DNA from: Pseudomonas fulva
Lineage (GTDB): Bacteria; Pseudomonadota; Gammaproteobacteria; Pseudomonadales; Pseudomonadaceae
Length of the DNA: 64,000 nucleotides
Assembly: GCF_015680705.1 (NCBI RefSeq)
Contig: NZ_JADNYP010000005.1
Coordinates: 186,001-250,000, forward strand
Direction of reading: 5' to 3'
Each line of letters opens with the position of its first letter. The stretch's first letter is position 1. Shown piece by piece: positions 47,019 through 59,842 of the stretch. A program made the position numbers and the translations under genes. The notes under the pieces were generated by a model, which was not told the origin of the DNA, ran no database searches, and saw nothing but the letters and a program-made list of their open reading frames with translations.

Positions 47019-47410
47019 CCTTGGGCACCAGCTCCCCAGGACTGAAGGAAAGCGATCAGTTGCTCGGTTTTTCCTTCGCTAACCACTTCCTCTGCGGTCT
47101 TGTAGTTGAACGTGGAAAGAGGCTCATTCTTAAACCAGAAGATGGCATTCGTCACGTCCGTGCCCATGTCGGTCACTGCACGCAGAACCTTCACAGAGTC
47201 ACGAATGTAGGCTTGGACCTTTTCCGATTCAGGCGCGTTGCGCACGGTATTGCGATGGACATGGGCCCGAAGCGCCAAGGTTTGCTGGTCCATCGAAAAA
47301 ACCTTGAGGAAGCGCTCAGGGGAGAACATCACGCGGTTCACCTCTTTGAGAGCGTCCATCAAGCCCGCGAAATTGGTGGGGCGAAGCTCCAATACGGCTT
47401 TGCTGGGCAT
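47015..47410 (-). CDS. Xre/MbcA/ParS-family antitoxin of the RES module
   Basis: A 131-residue antitoxin. The N-terminal two thirds contain a helix-turn-helix-like region (FSMDQQTLALRAHVHRNTVR, about 50-70) and the C-terminal part the antitoxin domain that caps the RES active site (WFKNEPLSTFNYKTAEEVVSEGKTEQLIAFL). ATG 47410 has GGAGG 5 bases upstream; a longer frame to 47632 lacks family sequence. It is the first gene of the module and its stop overlaps the toxin start. It appears intact although the toxin is broken, so it may persist as a solitary regulator. Confidence 0.82.
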   Translation of the reverse strand: MPSKAVLELRPTNFAGLMDALKEVNRVMFSPERFLKVFSMDQQTLALRAHVHRNTVRNAPESEKVQAYIRDSVKVLRAVTDMGTDVTNAIFWFKNEPLSTFNYKTAEEVVSEGKTEQLIAFLQSWGAGAQG

Positions 47411-47441
47411 GGATGGCCTCCATTCAGATTGCACTTGCCAT

Positions 47442-47459
47442 GCACAATTCTCGCACAAT
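47442..47459. promoter_or_regulatory. Direct repeat, candidate antitoxin operator
   Basis: GCACAAT occurs at 47442-47448 and again at 47453-47459, an 11-base period that places both copies on one DNA face. It is 31-49 bases upstream of the antitoxin start, where autorepression sites of such modules usually lie. The remaining sequence to 47670 shows no gene. Confidence 0.45.
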
Positions 47460-47673
47460 CTGCGCATCTTCAAGCTGCCGGGTCGATCAAGGCCCGGGCC
47501 CTGCATCCAAGCGTTCTCCCGGTTAAGCCAAAGCACCACAAACGGTACGCGCTGACAAAATCTACGCTTCAATCGGAATGCCCCAAGCAACACCCAGGCA
47601 GAACAGCGCAAGAACTCGCTGGCTTGCTCCATGCGGTGTTTGCGATATCTCTTTTCGTACGGAGCTGCCTCAT

Positions 47674-47703
47674 AAAAGCTGTTATCGCTAGTATTCAGCT
47701 TTT
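47674..47703 (-). terminator. Rho-independent terminator of dciA
   Basis: On the minus strand AAAAGCTG (47703-47696) pairs with CAGCTTTT (47681-47674), a perfect 8-bp stem ending in TTTT. It overlaps the last codons and stop of dciA. Confidence 0.65.
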
Positions 47704-48156
47704 CTCTGGGCCATGGGTATGGCTGGCCAATCGCTCCAGTGCCCCACGCAGTTTCGGGTCGGCGATTCCTTCGGCAGAATCACGGATACTCTGCGCGGCA
47801 TCCGTCGACAAGGTCACGGCGTGGCCGGCGTGGCGTGCCGGTACCAGTGGTGGTTGCACCTTGAACAGGATCCGTTGCAGGTTGCCGAAGGCTTCCAGCG
47901 TCTGCAATTGACGCTGCAGGCGTTTCTGCTGGTAGCGCAGGCGCGTTGCCCAGTGACCGTCGGTGACCACCAGCAACAATACCCCGTCACGCCAGGACGC
48001 CACATGACAATGCCCCCGGGCAGCCGGTTGCAACTGGCTTTCCAGCAGGCGTTGCAAATGCGCCAGGCGTTGGGCCTGGTTGAGCAGCAGCTTGAGCGCA
48101 CGAGCGCCGCGCAACAGGTCGGCGGGCGGTCGGGCTGGCGAGGGCTTGTAGGCCAT
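47695..48156 (-). CDS. dciA: DUF721 protein DciA, replicative helicase loader/operator
   Basis: A 153-residue DUF721 protein. DciA is the ancestral partner of the replicative helicase DnaB in bacteria without DnaC or DnaI, studied in pseudomonads. The conserved DUF721 domain is N-terminal, LLRGARALKLLLNQAQRLAHLQRLLESQL and GVLLLVVTDGHWATRLRYQQKRLQRQL (about 15-95, given in parts), followed by a variable tail. ATG 48156 starts MAYKPSPARPP; the frame extends upstream without family residues. Its location between lpxC and secA matches other Pseudomonas genomes apart from the RES/Xre insertion. Confidence 0.85.
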   Translation of the reverse strand: MAYKPSPARPPADLLRGARALKLLLNQAQRLAHLQRLLESQLQPAARGHCHVASWRDGVLLLVVTDGHWATRLRYQQKRLQRQLQTLEAFGNLQRILFKVQPPLVPARHAGHAVTLSTDAAQSIRDSAEGIADPKLRGALERLASHTHGPEKS

Positions 48157-48339
48157 GCGCAAAGACCGGAAATTGCAGGGTGACCAGTCTACCAGATTCA
48201 ACGTCCGTCCCGCCCCACACCCCATGCCACAAGCGGATCGAGCCGCGTGGACCCGCGACACCAAGGCTCAGGACCGACGCCGCTGGCCAGATCGCCACGA
48301 TCGGTCGTAGCTTGCCGCTCGCGGCTCGCGCCGCCCAAC

Positions 48340-48368
48340 CTTGAACTTGTCCGAAACGCCCCTATCTT
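48340..48368 (+). promoter_or_regulatory. Probable secA promoter
   Basis: TTGAAC (48340-48345) and TATCTT (48363-48368) are separated by 17 bases, giving a leader of about 150 bases to secA. A second -10-like TAGAAT (48439-48444) with a weak TTTCCT 16 bases upstream is a possible alternative. The 370-base divergent region holds no SecM-like gene. Confidence 0.55.
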
Positions 48369-48525
48369 AGAAAAGCCCCGTCAAAGCGCTGTGCCAGCAC
48401 CGTGGAAATCCACCGCTTTCCTCACCAACGTTTCCGGGTAGAATGCTCGTTCGCATGCGGCCTCTGGCTGCACGGGCGACTCACGGGGCCGCCCTCCATC
48501 CCCACGTGTGGAAGATCCTGCCGAT

Positions 48526-51264
<2,739 letters not shown>

Positions 51265-51390
51265 TCGGACCGCTCCTCGCCCTGCGCTGAACACTGAAAT
51301 ACCGCGCCGCGAAGGTCCTGGCCTTCGCGGCGTCGTTCCATCTCAAGCTTCGCCGTACCTTGTACGGTACATTCACCTAGGAGCGTTTTC

Positions 51391-52608
51391 ATGGCTGTTG
51401 GTCTCGGTCCCCTCCCTACCTTGCATCCGGTTGCCGGTTTCGAACTGGGCATCGCTTCGGCGGGTATCAAGCGTCCCGGACGCAAGGACGTGGTCGTCAT
51501 GCGCTGCGCCGAAGGCTCAAGCGTTGCCGGCGTGTTCACCCTCAATGCGTTCTGCGCAGCGCCGGTGATCCTGGCCAGGCAACGTGTGCATGGACCGGTT
51601 CGCTACCTGCTGACCAACACCGGCAACGCCAACGCCGGCACCGGGGCGGCGGGCCTCGCCGCCGCCGAGCGCACCTGCGCCAGGTTGGCCGAGCTGGCCG
51701 GCGTGGATGCCAATGCGGTGCTGCCGTTCTCGACCGGCGTGATCGGCGAGCCGTTGCCTGTCGAGAAGATCGAAGGCGCCCTGCAGGCAGCGCTGGACGA
51801 CCTGTCGGAAGACAACTGGGCCGATGCCGCCAGCGGCATCATGACTACCGACACCTTGCCCAAGGGTGCCAGCCGTCAGTTCCAGCACGATGGCGTGACC
51901 ATCACCGTCACCGGCATCAGCAAGGGCGCGGGCATGATTCGCCCGAACATGGCCACCATGCTTGGCTACATCGCCACCGACGCCAAAGTCGCCCCTGCGG
52001 TGCTCAAGGACCTGCTGCTCGACAGCGCCAACAAGTCTTTCAACCGCATCACCATCGATGGCGATACCTCGACCAACGACTGCTGCATGCTGATCGCCAC
52101 GGGCAAGGCCGACGTGCCTGAAATCACCGAAGCCAGCGGCGCGCTGTTCGATGCACTGAAACAGGCCGTGTTCGACGTCTGCATGGAGGTTGCCCAGGCC
52201 ATCGTGCGTGACGGCGAAGGCGCCACCAAGTTCGTCACCGTGCAGGTCAACGGCGGCGGCAACCATCAGGAGTGTCTGGATGTCGGCTATGCCGTGGCTC
52301 ATTCACCGCTGATCAAGACGGCGCTGTTCGCTTCCGATCCCAACTGGGGGCGTATCCTCGCGGCGGTCGGACGGGCCGGTGTCGCCGAGCTCGACGTCAG
52401 CCTGATCGATGTCTACCTGGGCGACGTGTGCATTGCCAGCAAGGGCGGCCGCAGCCCAAGCTATACCGAGGCGCAGGGCGCAGCGGTGATGGCCCAGGAG
52501 GAAATCACCATCCGCATCGACCTCGGGCGCGGCCACTGCAGCGAAACCATCTGGACCACCGACCTGTCGCACGAATATGTGAAGATCAACGCCGAATACC
52601 GGACCTGA
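51391..52608 (+). CDS. argJ: Bifunctional ornithine acetyltransferase / N-acetylglutamate synthase
   Basis: Transfers acetyl from N-acetylornithine to glutamate in the cyclic arginine pathway. The 405-residue precursor self-cleaves between A188 and T189 in the conserved [15 protein letters not shown]; other family stretches are [22 protein letters not shown] and the C-terminal ATG-independent [35 protein letters not shown] lies ahead of the ATG. It follows secA by 126 bases. Confidence 0.97.
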   Translation: MAVGLGPLPTLHPVAGFELGIASAGIKRPGRKDVVVMRCAEGSSVAGVFTLNAFCAAPVILARQRVHGPVRYLLTNTGNANAGTGAAGLAAAERTCARLAELAGVDANAVLPFSTGVIGEPLPVEKIEGALQAALDDLSEDNWADAASGIMTTDTLPKGASRQFQHDGVTITVTGISKGAGMIRPNMATMLGYIATDAKVAPAVLKDLLLDSANKSFNRITIDGDTSTNDCCMLIATGKADVPEITEASGALFDALKQAVFDVCMEVAQAIVRDGEGATKFVTVQVNGGGNHQECLDVGYAVAHSPLIKTALFASDPNWGRILAAVGRAGVAELDVSLIDVYLGDVCIASKGGRSPSYTEAQGAAVMAQEEITIRIDLGRGHCSETIWTTDLSHEYVKINAEYRT

Positions 52609-52710
52609 TCCGCCAGTGGGCCCGTTCGTCGTCATGCATTCGCCGTCGCGACGCACGGGCGCCAAGGCCGCAAGGCCTCATGCCTCATCCTCGAATCGAT
52701 GGAGCCGAAC

Positions 52711-53343
52711 ATGAGCTACCACCTTATCATCGGCGACAAGCGGTACTCTTCCTGGTCGCTACGTGGCGCCCTGGCCCTTGAATTGGCCGGCGTGCCGTAC
52801 CTGGAGACGCTGATCAAGCTGCGCCAACCCGACACCCGCAGGCGACTGCTCGAACACTCGGCCACCGGCAAGGTTCCGCTTCTCAAGACCGAGCACGGCA
52901 CCATCGCCGACTCCCTGGCGATCGCCGAGTACCTGGCAGAGCGTCATCCCCAGGCCCAGCTGTGGCCCGCCGACATTGCCGCGCGCGCCCAGGCACGTTC
53001 CGCCTGCGCGCAGATGCACAGCGGTTTCGCCGCGCTGCGCGAACACATGCCGTTCGACCTGGCGCATGACCAGGCGCTGGAACACATGCCACTGGATGTC
53101 CAGGTCGATATCGACCGTATCGTCGCGCTCTGGGCCGAATGTCGGCTGGTGGCCAAGGAGCCCGGGCCTTTCCTGTTCGGCAGGCCCAGCCTGGCCGATG
53201 CCTTCTTCGCCCCGGTGGCCGTGCGGCTGCGAACCTATCGGGTAGCGGTTCCCTCGCATGCCGCGGCGTACATCGAGACCCTCTATCAGTGGCCGGCCTT
53301 CCAGGCGTGGCGCCAGGCTGGCCTGGCGGAGCGTGCCGGGTGA
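52711..53343 (+). CDS. Glutathione S-transferase family protein
   Basis: A 210-residue GST with an N-terminal thioredoxin-like domain (YHLIIGDKRYSSWSLRGALALELAGVPYLE; the Ser in SSWS is the likely catalytic residue; GKVPLLKTEHGTIADSLAIAEYLAE supplies the cis-proline and glutathione gamma-glutamyl site) and an all-helical C-terminal domain. ATG 52711 is chosen because GGAG lies 8 bases upstream, whereas ATG 52699 has none. Its stop overlaps the next GTG start (GTGA). Substrate unknown. Confidence 0.87.
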   Translation: MSYHLIIGDKRYSSWSLRGALALELAGVPYLETLIKLRQPDTRRRLLEHSATGKVPLLKTEHGTIADSLAIAEYLAERHPQAQLWPADIAARAQARSACAQMHSGFAALREHMPFDLAHDQALEHMPLDVQVDIDRIVALWAECRLVAKEPGPFLFGRPSLADAFFAPVAVRLRTYRVAVPSHAAAYIETLYQWPAFQAWRQAGLAERAG

Positions 53344-54290
53344 AGCGGGTCCATGTGGCAGCAGCCGTCATCCGCAGGGGCGATGGGCGGATCCTGATTG
53401 CGCGACGCGCCGAAACCCAGCATCAGGGTGGGCTCTGGGAGTTTCCCGGTGGCAAGGTGGAAGCGGGCGAAACCGTGGCGTGCGCGCTCAGGCGTGAACT
53501 GCGTGAGGAACTGGGCATCGAGGTTACCCGGTCGCGGCCGCTGATCAAGGTCAGTCACGATTATCCCGACAAGCAGGTATTGCTGGATGTACTGGAGGTC
53601 GATGCCTTCGAAGGCGAGCCCCATGGGGCAGAAGGGCAGCCGCTTGCCTGGGTCTTGCCCAAGGAGCTTGCCGAGCATGCCTTTCCCGAAGCCAACAAGC
53701 CGATCGTCGCCGCTGCCCGGCTGCCGGACCAGTACCTGATCACGCCGGATGGCCTGGAAGTCGCGCAATTGCTGCAAGGAATCCGCAAGGCGGTGGCAGG
53801 CGGTTGCAAGCTCATCCAGCTGCGTGCGCCGGACATGTACGATCCGAAATACCGCGATATTGCCGTGGACGCGGTGGGCCTGTGTGCCGGCAAGGCGCAA
53901 CTGATGCTCAAGGGACCGCTGGAATGGCTCGGCGATTTTCCTGCCGCCGGTTGGCACCTGACTGCCCGGCAGCTGCGCCAGTACGCCGCCAAGGGGCGGC
54001 CATTCCCGGCCGATCGCTGGCTGGCCGCTTCCTGTCACGATGCCGAGGAGCTGGCCCTGGCCCGGCAGATGGGCGTGGATTTCGTCACGCTCTCCCCGGT
54101 ACAGGCTACCCAGACCCATCCCGAAGCCGCGCCGCTGGGGTGGGAGCAGGCGGCCCGGCTGATCGAAGGGTTCACCCATCCGGTCTTCCTGCTCGGTGGA
54201 GTAGGGCCCGCGCAGCGCGAGCGTGCCTGGCAGGCCGGTGCCCAGGGCGTGGCTGGGATTCGGGCCTTCTGGCCTGGCGCCGAGGGGTAG
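53340..54290 (+). CDS. MutT-type Nudix hydrolase fused to a ThiE-like domain
   Basis: A 316-residue fusion. The N-terminal 130 residues are MutT-like and carry a complete Nudix box (38-60, GGKVEAGETVAC through RRELREELGIE), as in the 8-oxo-dGTP-cleaving sanitising enzyme. Residues 135-310 resemble thiamine phosphate synthase (ThiE), with VAGGCKLIQLRAPD, LTARQLRQYA, FVTLSPVQATQTHP and FLLGGVGPAQRERAWQAGAQGVAGIRAFW. This fusion recurs in gamma-proteobacteria; the role of the ThiE-like half is unproven. GTG 53340 overlaps the GST stop. Confidence 0.88.
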   Translation: MKRVHVAAAVIRRGDGRILIARRAETQHQGGLWEFPGGKVEAGETVACALRRELREELGIEVTRSRPLIKVSHDYPDKQVLLDVLEVDAFEGEPHGAEGQPLAWVLPKELAEHAFPEANKPIVAAARLPDQYLITPDGLEVAQLLQGIRKAVAGGCKLIQLRAPDMYDPKYRDIAVDAVGLCAGKAQLMLKGPLEWLGDFPAAGWHLTARQLRQYAAKGRPFPADRWLAASCHDAEELALARQMGVDFVTLSPVQATQTHPEAAPLGWEQAARLIEGFTHPVFLLGGVGPAQRERAWQAGAQGVAGIRAFWPGAEG

Positions 54291-54487
54291 GGGACAGGCA
54301 CCGATTGATCGGTCCCTGTGGAACGGCCTCAGGATCTGACAGGCTTTGAAAGACAGGTGCTCCGCCAACGGTGCCCGCCGGGCGCATTCTGGGCCCGCGT
54401 TGCGAGCCATCGCGGCCGGTTCGGCGTCCCGGCTGCGGCGGTTCCCGCACGGGGCCGTGCTTTCAGCGCCAGCGGCGGGTATTTGCC
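54291..54487. other. Spacer between convergent mutT-thiE and cobalamin adenosyltransferase genes
   Basis: An imperfect inverted repeat (ACAGGCACCGAT 54294-54305 and ATCGGTCCCTGT 54308-54319) lies just past the mutT stop, with one mismatch and no T run. It may help stop convergent transcription. Nothing else is recognised in this spacer. Confidence 0.35.
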
Positions 54488-55063
54488 TCAGGCATTTCCC
54501 CCGTCCGGCCGGAGAGCGGCCTGCCACAGAACCTCGGCCACGCCCTGACGCCGCCCGATGATCCGAGCGGCCACGAACAGCAGGTCCGACAGCCGATTGA
54601 TGTAGGCCAGGCCCACGCCGCTCAATGGTTCCACCGCGTTGAGCTGCTGGCAGCGCCGTTCGGCGCTGCGGGCCAGGCTGCGACATATGTGCGCCTGGGC
54701 GACCAGGGCCGAGCCACTGGGCAGGATGAAGTTCTCCAGCGGTCCCAGCTCTTCGTTCCACTGGTCGATGGTCGCTTCCAGACGTTCGATCTCCTGCTGG
54801 TCGAGCGCTTGGTAGCTGGGCATCGCCAGTTCGCCGCCGAGGTCGAACAGGCGGTGCTGGCAAGGTGCGATGACTTCGCTCAGCTCGTCCAGACCCTGCT
54901 CGGCCAGGCCAGCCAGCAATAGTCCCAGCTGACTGTTCAGGCTATCCACCTCGCCGATGGCCTCGATGCGCGGGTGGTCCTTGGGGACTCGGCGGCCATC
55001 GCCCAGGCCGGTCTCGCCCTTGTCTCCCGTGCGGGTATAGATCTTCGACAGGCGAAAGCCCAT
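54488..55063 (-). CDS. PduO-type cob(I)alamin adenosyltransferase
   Basis: Attaches 5'-deoxyadenosyl from ATP to cob(I)alamin, making coenzyme B12. The 191-residue helical-bundle protein starts with the ATP-binding KIYTRTGDKGETGLGDGRRVPKDHPRIEAIGEVDSLNS (given here as residues 7-45) and has CRSLARSAERRC near 130 and YINRLSDLLFVAAR near the C-terminus. ATG 55063 has AAGGAG 7 bases upstream and lies one base past the sensor-kinase stop, so it is translated together with it. No B12 riboswitch is seen. Confidence 0.92.
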   Translation of the reverse strand: MGFRLSKIYTRTGDKGETGLGDGRRVPKDHPRIEAIGEVDSLNSQLGLLLAGLAEQGLDELSEVIAPCQHRLFDLGGELAMPSYQALDQQEIERLEATIDQWNEELGPLENFILPSGSALVAQAHICRSLARSAERRCQQLNAVEPLSGVGLAYINRLSDLLFVAARIIGRRQGVAEVLWQAALRPDGGNA

Positions 55064-55064
55064 G

Positions 55065-57092
55065 TCATCGCTCCTTGGCGGCCGGCTCCGGCGCCGTCTG
55101 GGCAAGGGGCAGGCGCAGGGTGAAGCAGGTGCCCTGGCCAGGAGTCGACTGGACCTCCATCTGCCCCTTGTGGTTGTTGGTGATGATGAAATACGACACC
55201 GACAGGCCCAGTCCGGTGCCCTGGCCGATTTCCTTGGTGGTGAAGAAGGGTTCGAACGTGCGCTTGCGGACTGCTTCGGACATGCCGATGCCATTGTCCT
55301 CCACCTGGATCTCCGCCCATGGGGCGTTCAGCCGGGTACGCAGGATGATCCGACCTGGCTCGCTGCCCTCGGGGCGTTGGTGGATCGCCTGGGCCGCGTT
55401 CTTCAACAGGTTGAGCAGCACTTGCTCCAGTTCGTTGGCGGTACAGGGCACCGGCCCGAGTCGTGGATCGAACTGGCGCACGATGGCCTGCCCACGAAAG
55501 TCGAAGCCGATGCTCAGATCGAAGTCGTTGCCGGCGATTTCCACCGCCTGGTCGATCAGTGCCGGCAGCTCGCAAGGCGTCAGTTGGCGATCGCTACGGC
55601 GACTGAAGCTGAGCATATGGGTGACGATCCTGGCCGCTCGGCTGCCCGCTTGCTGGATGCCGTCGAGCAGTTGCGGTACCTCCCGGCCCTGGAGGTAGCG
55701 GTTGACGTCATCGAGGTCGATACCCAGTTCGCGCGCCTGGTCCTGGTTGCGTGGCAGGTCGACGGACAGCCGTCGGCGAATGTTCTGGACGTTGTGCAGG
55801 ATGGCCCCGAGCGGGTTGTTGATCTCGTGCGCCATGCCTGCGGCCAGGCCGCCCACGGAAAGCATCTTCTCGGACTGCACCATCATCTCTTCCAGCGACA
55901 GGCGCTGGGTGATGTCATCGATGCGGATCACCACGCCGCGTCCACCCCCGCCGGTAAGCGGATAGAAGGTCAGGGCGTAGTGACGCGGCTCGCCGGCCTT
56001 GTACCAGGTCACCCGTTCGATCTTGGCGACCTGGTGTTTTTCCACGCTGGTCTTGAGCCGCGGCAGGAACGGCCGCAGCGGCTCGAAGGCGATGAACACG
56101 GGCTGGTTCAGGGCCTCGTCCAGTGGCGTACCGGAAAGCGCCGTGGCTTCCTGGTTCCATTGCGTGACATAAAGTTGCTCGTCGAGCGCGATCAGCGCCG
56201 AAGGCATGGAGTCGATGATGCTGTTGAGGTAGTTCTGGAAGCCCGTGAGCTTCTTCTCCATCTTGCTGCGTACCTGGACTTCCAGCTCCAGCTTGCGGTT
56301 GGTGTGGCGGGTTTCCTCGGCCAAGCCCTGGGCCTGGTCATAGGCCGACTGGAATTCGTCGCGAGCACGCTTGAGCTGCTGCTCGCGGGCTTCCATGCGC
56401 GAGAGCATGGTATTGAAGGCCTCGGCAAGGCTGCCGATCTCGTCGTCGTTGCCACGCTGGGCGCGCAGCGCGTAGCTTTCCTCGCGAGTCACCTGGCGAC
56501 TCAGCTCCTCCAGCTGGTTGATCGGCTGGGTGATCAGTCGCTTGATCTGCCGGGCGATCATCAGCCAGAGCAGGATGCTGAAGAGCAGGATCCCCAAGCT
56601 GGCGGTCAGCGTTCCGGTGTAGAAGGCCGTCGGCAGTTCGCTGCTGGCCACCAGCAGCAGGTGTGCGGGCGGGCCGCCGGAGCGAGGCAGGCGTATCAGC
56701 TGGGTGCTGCGGAATTCCGTCATGCGCCAGGTTTCGATGTCGCGGTAGCGCTTGGGCAAGGCCAACGGGTCGCCATGTTGCAACTGGGCGAGCAGGCGCC
56801 CGTCGCTGCCATACACGGCCGAGGCACGCAGCGGCGAATAGCTGCTCAGCTCGTCAAGCAAAGCCGTGGCTGCCTGAGGGGAGTCCCCGGCGTTGGCCGA
56901 CAGGCGAGGGTTGGCGATCAACCTGCCAATGGTCTGCAAAGCCTGGGGCGCCATGCTCTCCTGGGTGATCCAGTAGGCGGCGCTGATGAAGCTCAGGTTG
57001 GCCACCAGCAGGATGGTGACCAGCAGCACCAGCAGGGCGGCCAGCAGCTTCTGGCCGACCGGGAGGTTTTCCAGGCGTTGGCGCAGGGTCAT
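55065..57092 (-). CDS. Membrane-bound PAS-containing sensor histidine kinase (orphan)
   Basis: A 675-residue two-component sensor kinase. Helix 1 is at about 17-40, a periplasmic sensing region runs to about 160, helix 2 is at 162-181, then a HAMP linker (about 183-235), a coiled coil, a PAS domain (about 288-395), the phosphoacceptor H422 in [11 protein letters not shown], and the ATPase domain with [16 protein letters not shown] and [12 protein letters not shown]. It is most similar in style to NtrB-class kinases. No response regulator is encoded nearby, so its partner is unknown. It lies 49 bases downstream of the panE-like gene and directly upstream of the cobalamin adenosyltransferase. 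Confidence 0.88.
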   Translation of the reverse strand: MTLRQRLENLPVGQKLLAALLVLLVTILLVANLSFISAAYWITQESMAPQALQTIGRLIANPRLSANAGDSPQAATALLDELSSYSPLRASAVYGSDGRLLAQLQHGDPLALPKRYRDIETWRMTEFRSTQLIRLPRSGGPPAHLLLVASSELPTAFYTGTLTASLGILLFSILLWLMIARQIKRLITQPINQLEELSRQVTREESYALRAQRGNDDEIGSLAEAFNTMLSRMEAREQQLKRARDEFQSAYDQAQGLAEETRHTNRKLELEVQVRSKMEKKLTGFQNYLNSIIDSMPSALIALDEQLYVTQWNQEATALSGTPLDEALNQPVFIAFEPLRPFLPRLKTSVEKHQVAKIERVTWYKAGEPRHYALTFYPLTGGGGRGVVIRIDDITQRLSLEEMMVQSEKMLSVGGLAAGMAHEINNPLGAILHNVQNIRRRLSVDLPRNQDQARELGIDLDDVNRYLQGREVPQLLDGIQQAGSRAARIVTHMLSFSRRSDRQLTPCELPALIDQAVEIAGNDFDLSIGFDFRGQAIVRQFDPRLGPVPCTANELEQVLLNLLKNAAQAIHQRPEGSEPGRIILRTRLNAPWAEIQVEDNGIGMSEAVRKRTFEPFFTTKEIGQGTGLGLSVSYFIITNNHKGQMEVQSTPGQGTCFTLRLPLAQTAPEPAAKER

Positions 57093-57141
57093 GGGCGAGG
57101 CGACATCCGCGTTCAGGTGGAAGGTCAAGGTCGTGCTGGCA

Positions 57142-58122
<981 letters not shown>

Positions 58123-58179
58123 TCACGGTCGGACCTCATGGATCCGCCAACGGGCGCGCTGTCATTCTGGAGAACAACC

Positions 58180-58665
58180 ATGCCTTCGTTCGACGTGGTA
58201 TCGGAACTGGACAAGCACGAAGTGCAGAACGCCGTGGACAATGCCATCAAGGAACTCGATCGCCGCTATGACCTCAAGGGCAAGGGCAGTTTCGAGTTCA
58301 AGGAAAAGGAAAAGACCGTCCTGCTGACTGCCGAGGCCGAGTTCCAGCTCGAGGCGATGATCGAGATCCTCAAGCTGGCGCTGGTCAAGCGCAAGATCGA
58401 CGTCAAGTGCCTGGAAGTCAAGGACGCCTACCAGTCCGGCAAGGAAATGAAGCAGGAAGCGCTGTTCCGCGAGGGCATCGACAAGGAACTGGCCAAGAAG
58501 ATCGTGGCCAAGGTGAAGGATGCCAAGCTCAAGGTGCAGGCCGCCATTCAGGGCGAGCAGGTACGCATCACCGGCAAGAAACGTGACGACCTGCAAGAAG
58601 CCATCGCCATGCTGCGCGGTACCGATTTCGAGATGCCCCTGCAGTACAACAACTTCCGCGACTGA
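58180..58665 (+). CDS. yajQ: YajQ-family nucleotide (cyclic di-GMP) binding protein
   Basis: A 161-residue cytoplasmic protein of the YajQ/UPF0234 family, members of which bind cyclic di-GMP and act with transcription factors in Xanthomonas and Pseudomonas. [22 protein letters not shown] and the ending [19 protein letters not shown] with LQYNNFRD are diagnostic. TGGAGAAC precedes the ATG. A TATAAT at 58077-58082 could be its -10, without a clear -35. It is of interest that a diguanylate cyclase is encoded 45 kb away in the same window, though no link is shown. Confidence 0.94.
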   Translation: MPSFDVVSELDKHEVQNAVDNAIKELDRRYDLKGKGSFEFKEKEKTVLLTAEAEFQLEAMIEILKLALVKRKIDVKCLEVKDAYQSGKEMKQEALFREGIDKELAKKIVAKVKDAKLKVQAAIQGEQVRITGKKRDDLQEAIAMLRGTDFEMPLQYNNFRD

Positions 58666-58715
58666 CCTGGCCTGGCAGGAACCTTGAGCGGGGCGCCAGG
58701 GTCCACCGCTTCCCG

Positions 58716-58739
58716 AGGCCGCCTGAACATTGGCGGCCT
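58716..58739 (+). terminator. Possible terminator between yajQ and mscS
   Basis: AGGCCGCC (58716-58723) and GGCGGCCT (58732-58739) form a perfect 8-bp stem with an 8-base loop. Only a few scattered T residues follow, so efficiency is doubtful. Confidence 0.45.
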
Positions 58740-58778
58740 GATTTACCTGTTCCTGCCAATTGGCTCCGGGAGATGTCC

Positions 58779-59621
58779 ATGGATTTGAACGCTGAAGTCG
58801 ATCATCTGGTCCGCACCTCGCAGAACTGGATCCCCCTGATAGTGCAGTACGGCAGCCGCCTGCTGCTGGCGTTGGTGACGCTTGCCATAGGCTGGTGGAT
58901 CATCAACAGGCTGAGCGTGCGCCTGGGCCGGCTGGTCAGCTTGCGCCACCCCGATCCGGCCTTGCAGGGTTTCACCAGCACCCTGGCCAATATCATCCTG
59001 AAGATCCTGCTCATGGTCAGCGTGGCCTCGATGATCGGCATCGAGACGACCTCCTTCGTCGCCGCCATCGGTGCTGCCGGCCTGGCCATCGGCCTGGCCT
59101 TGCAGGGCAGCCTGGCGAACTTCGCCGGTGGCGTGCTGATCTTGCTGTTCAGGCCGTTTCGCCTGGGCGACTGGATCGAGGCGCAAGGTGTCAGCGGTAC
59201 CGTCGACAGCATCCAGATCTTCCATACCGTGCTGCGCACCGGTGACAACAAGACCGTGATCGTGCCCAACGGCAGCCTGTCCAACGGCATCATCACCAAC
59301 TACAACCGCCAGCCCACCCGTCAGGTGGTGTTCGATGTGGGCGTCGATTATGACGCCGACCTGCAAAAGGCCCGCCAGGTGCTGCTCGATCTGGCCAAGG
59401 ATCCGCGTGTGCTGCCTGATCCTGCCCCGGCGGCGGTGGTATCGCAGCTTGGCGACAGTTCGATCACGGTGTCGCTGCGTGTCTGGGTCAAGACACCCGA
59501 CTACTGGAGTCTGATGTTCATGCTCAACGAGCAGGCCCGCGACCGTCTGCGCGCCGAGGGTATCGACATCCCGTTCCCGCAGCGGGTGGTTCGTGTGGTG
59601 CAGGAACCGGCGGCTCAGTAG
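58779..59621 (+). CDS. mscS: Small-conductance mechanosensitive channel MscS
   Basis: A 280-residue channel that opens under membrane tension to release osmolytes. Three membrane helices are visible (about 20-42, 61-82, 88-107), the last being the pore helix with alternating Gly/Ala (GAAGLAIGLALQGSLANFAGGVLILLFRPF in parts), then the cytoplasmic vestibule starting DWIEAQGVSGTVDSI. ATG 58779 is preferred, because CGGGAG sits 7 bases upstream, over ATG 58773, which abuts it. Confidence 0.94.
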   Translation: MDLNAEVDHLVRTSQNWIPLIVQYGSRLLLALVTLAIGWWIINRLSVRLGRLVSLRHPDPALQGFTSTLANIILKILLMVSVASMIGIETTSFVAAIGAAGLAIGLALQGSLANFAGGVLILLFRPFRLGDWIEAQGVSGTVDSIQIFHTVLRTGDNKTVIVPNGSLSNGIITNYNRQPTRQVVFDVGVDYDADLQKARQVLLDLAKDPRVLPDPAPAAVVSQLGDSSITVSLRVWVKTPDYWSLMFMLNEQARDRLRAEGIDIPFPQRVVRVVQEPAAQ

Positions 59622-59842
59622 ACCGGATCCGCAGGCTTCATCAGGGGCGCTCCTGGTGGGGCAGGCGGGGCTGCGGATGACCGCGGGACACGACGCGCAG
59701 CTCGATTCCGTCAAGCCGGTTGCTTTGTGCCTTGGTTGGGCGCACGCTTTGCCGCGCCGCGCCCTGTCTCGCCATGATCGTCGGGTCCAGGGCCGGCTTT
59801 TCCGGCATACCGCCTGACTCTGTCCGTTATCCGAAGTCCATC

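Noticed and set aside
47411..47632. 74-codon N-terminal extension of the antitoxin frame
   Set aside because: It has no family residues and crosses the candidate operator; ATG 47410 has a strong ribosome site.
48247..48441. Small plus-strand frame before secA as a possible SecM-like arrest peptide
   Set aside because: No signal sequence or arrest motif, and it spans the probable secA promoter.
54294..54319. Inverted repeat after the mutT-thiE gene considered as a REP element
   Set aside because: It does not match the repeats I know from pseudomonads, and no second copy is evident in the window.
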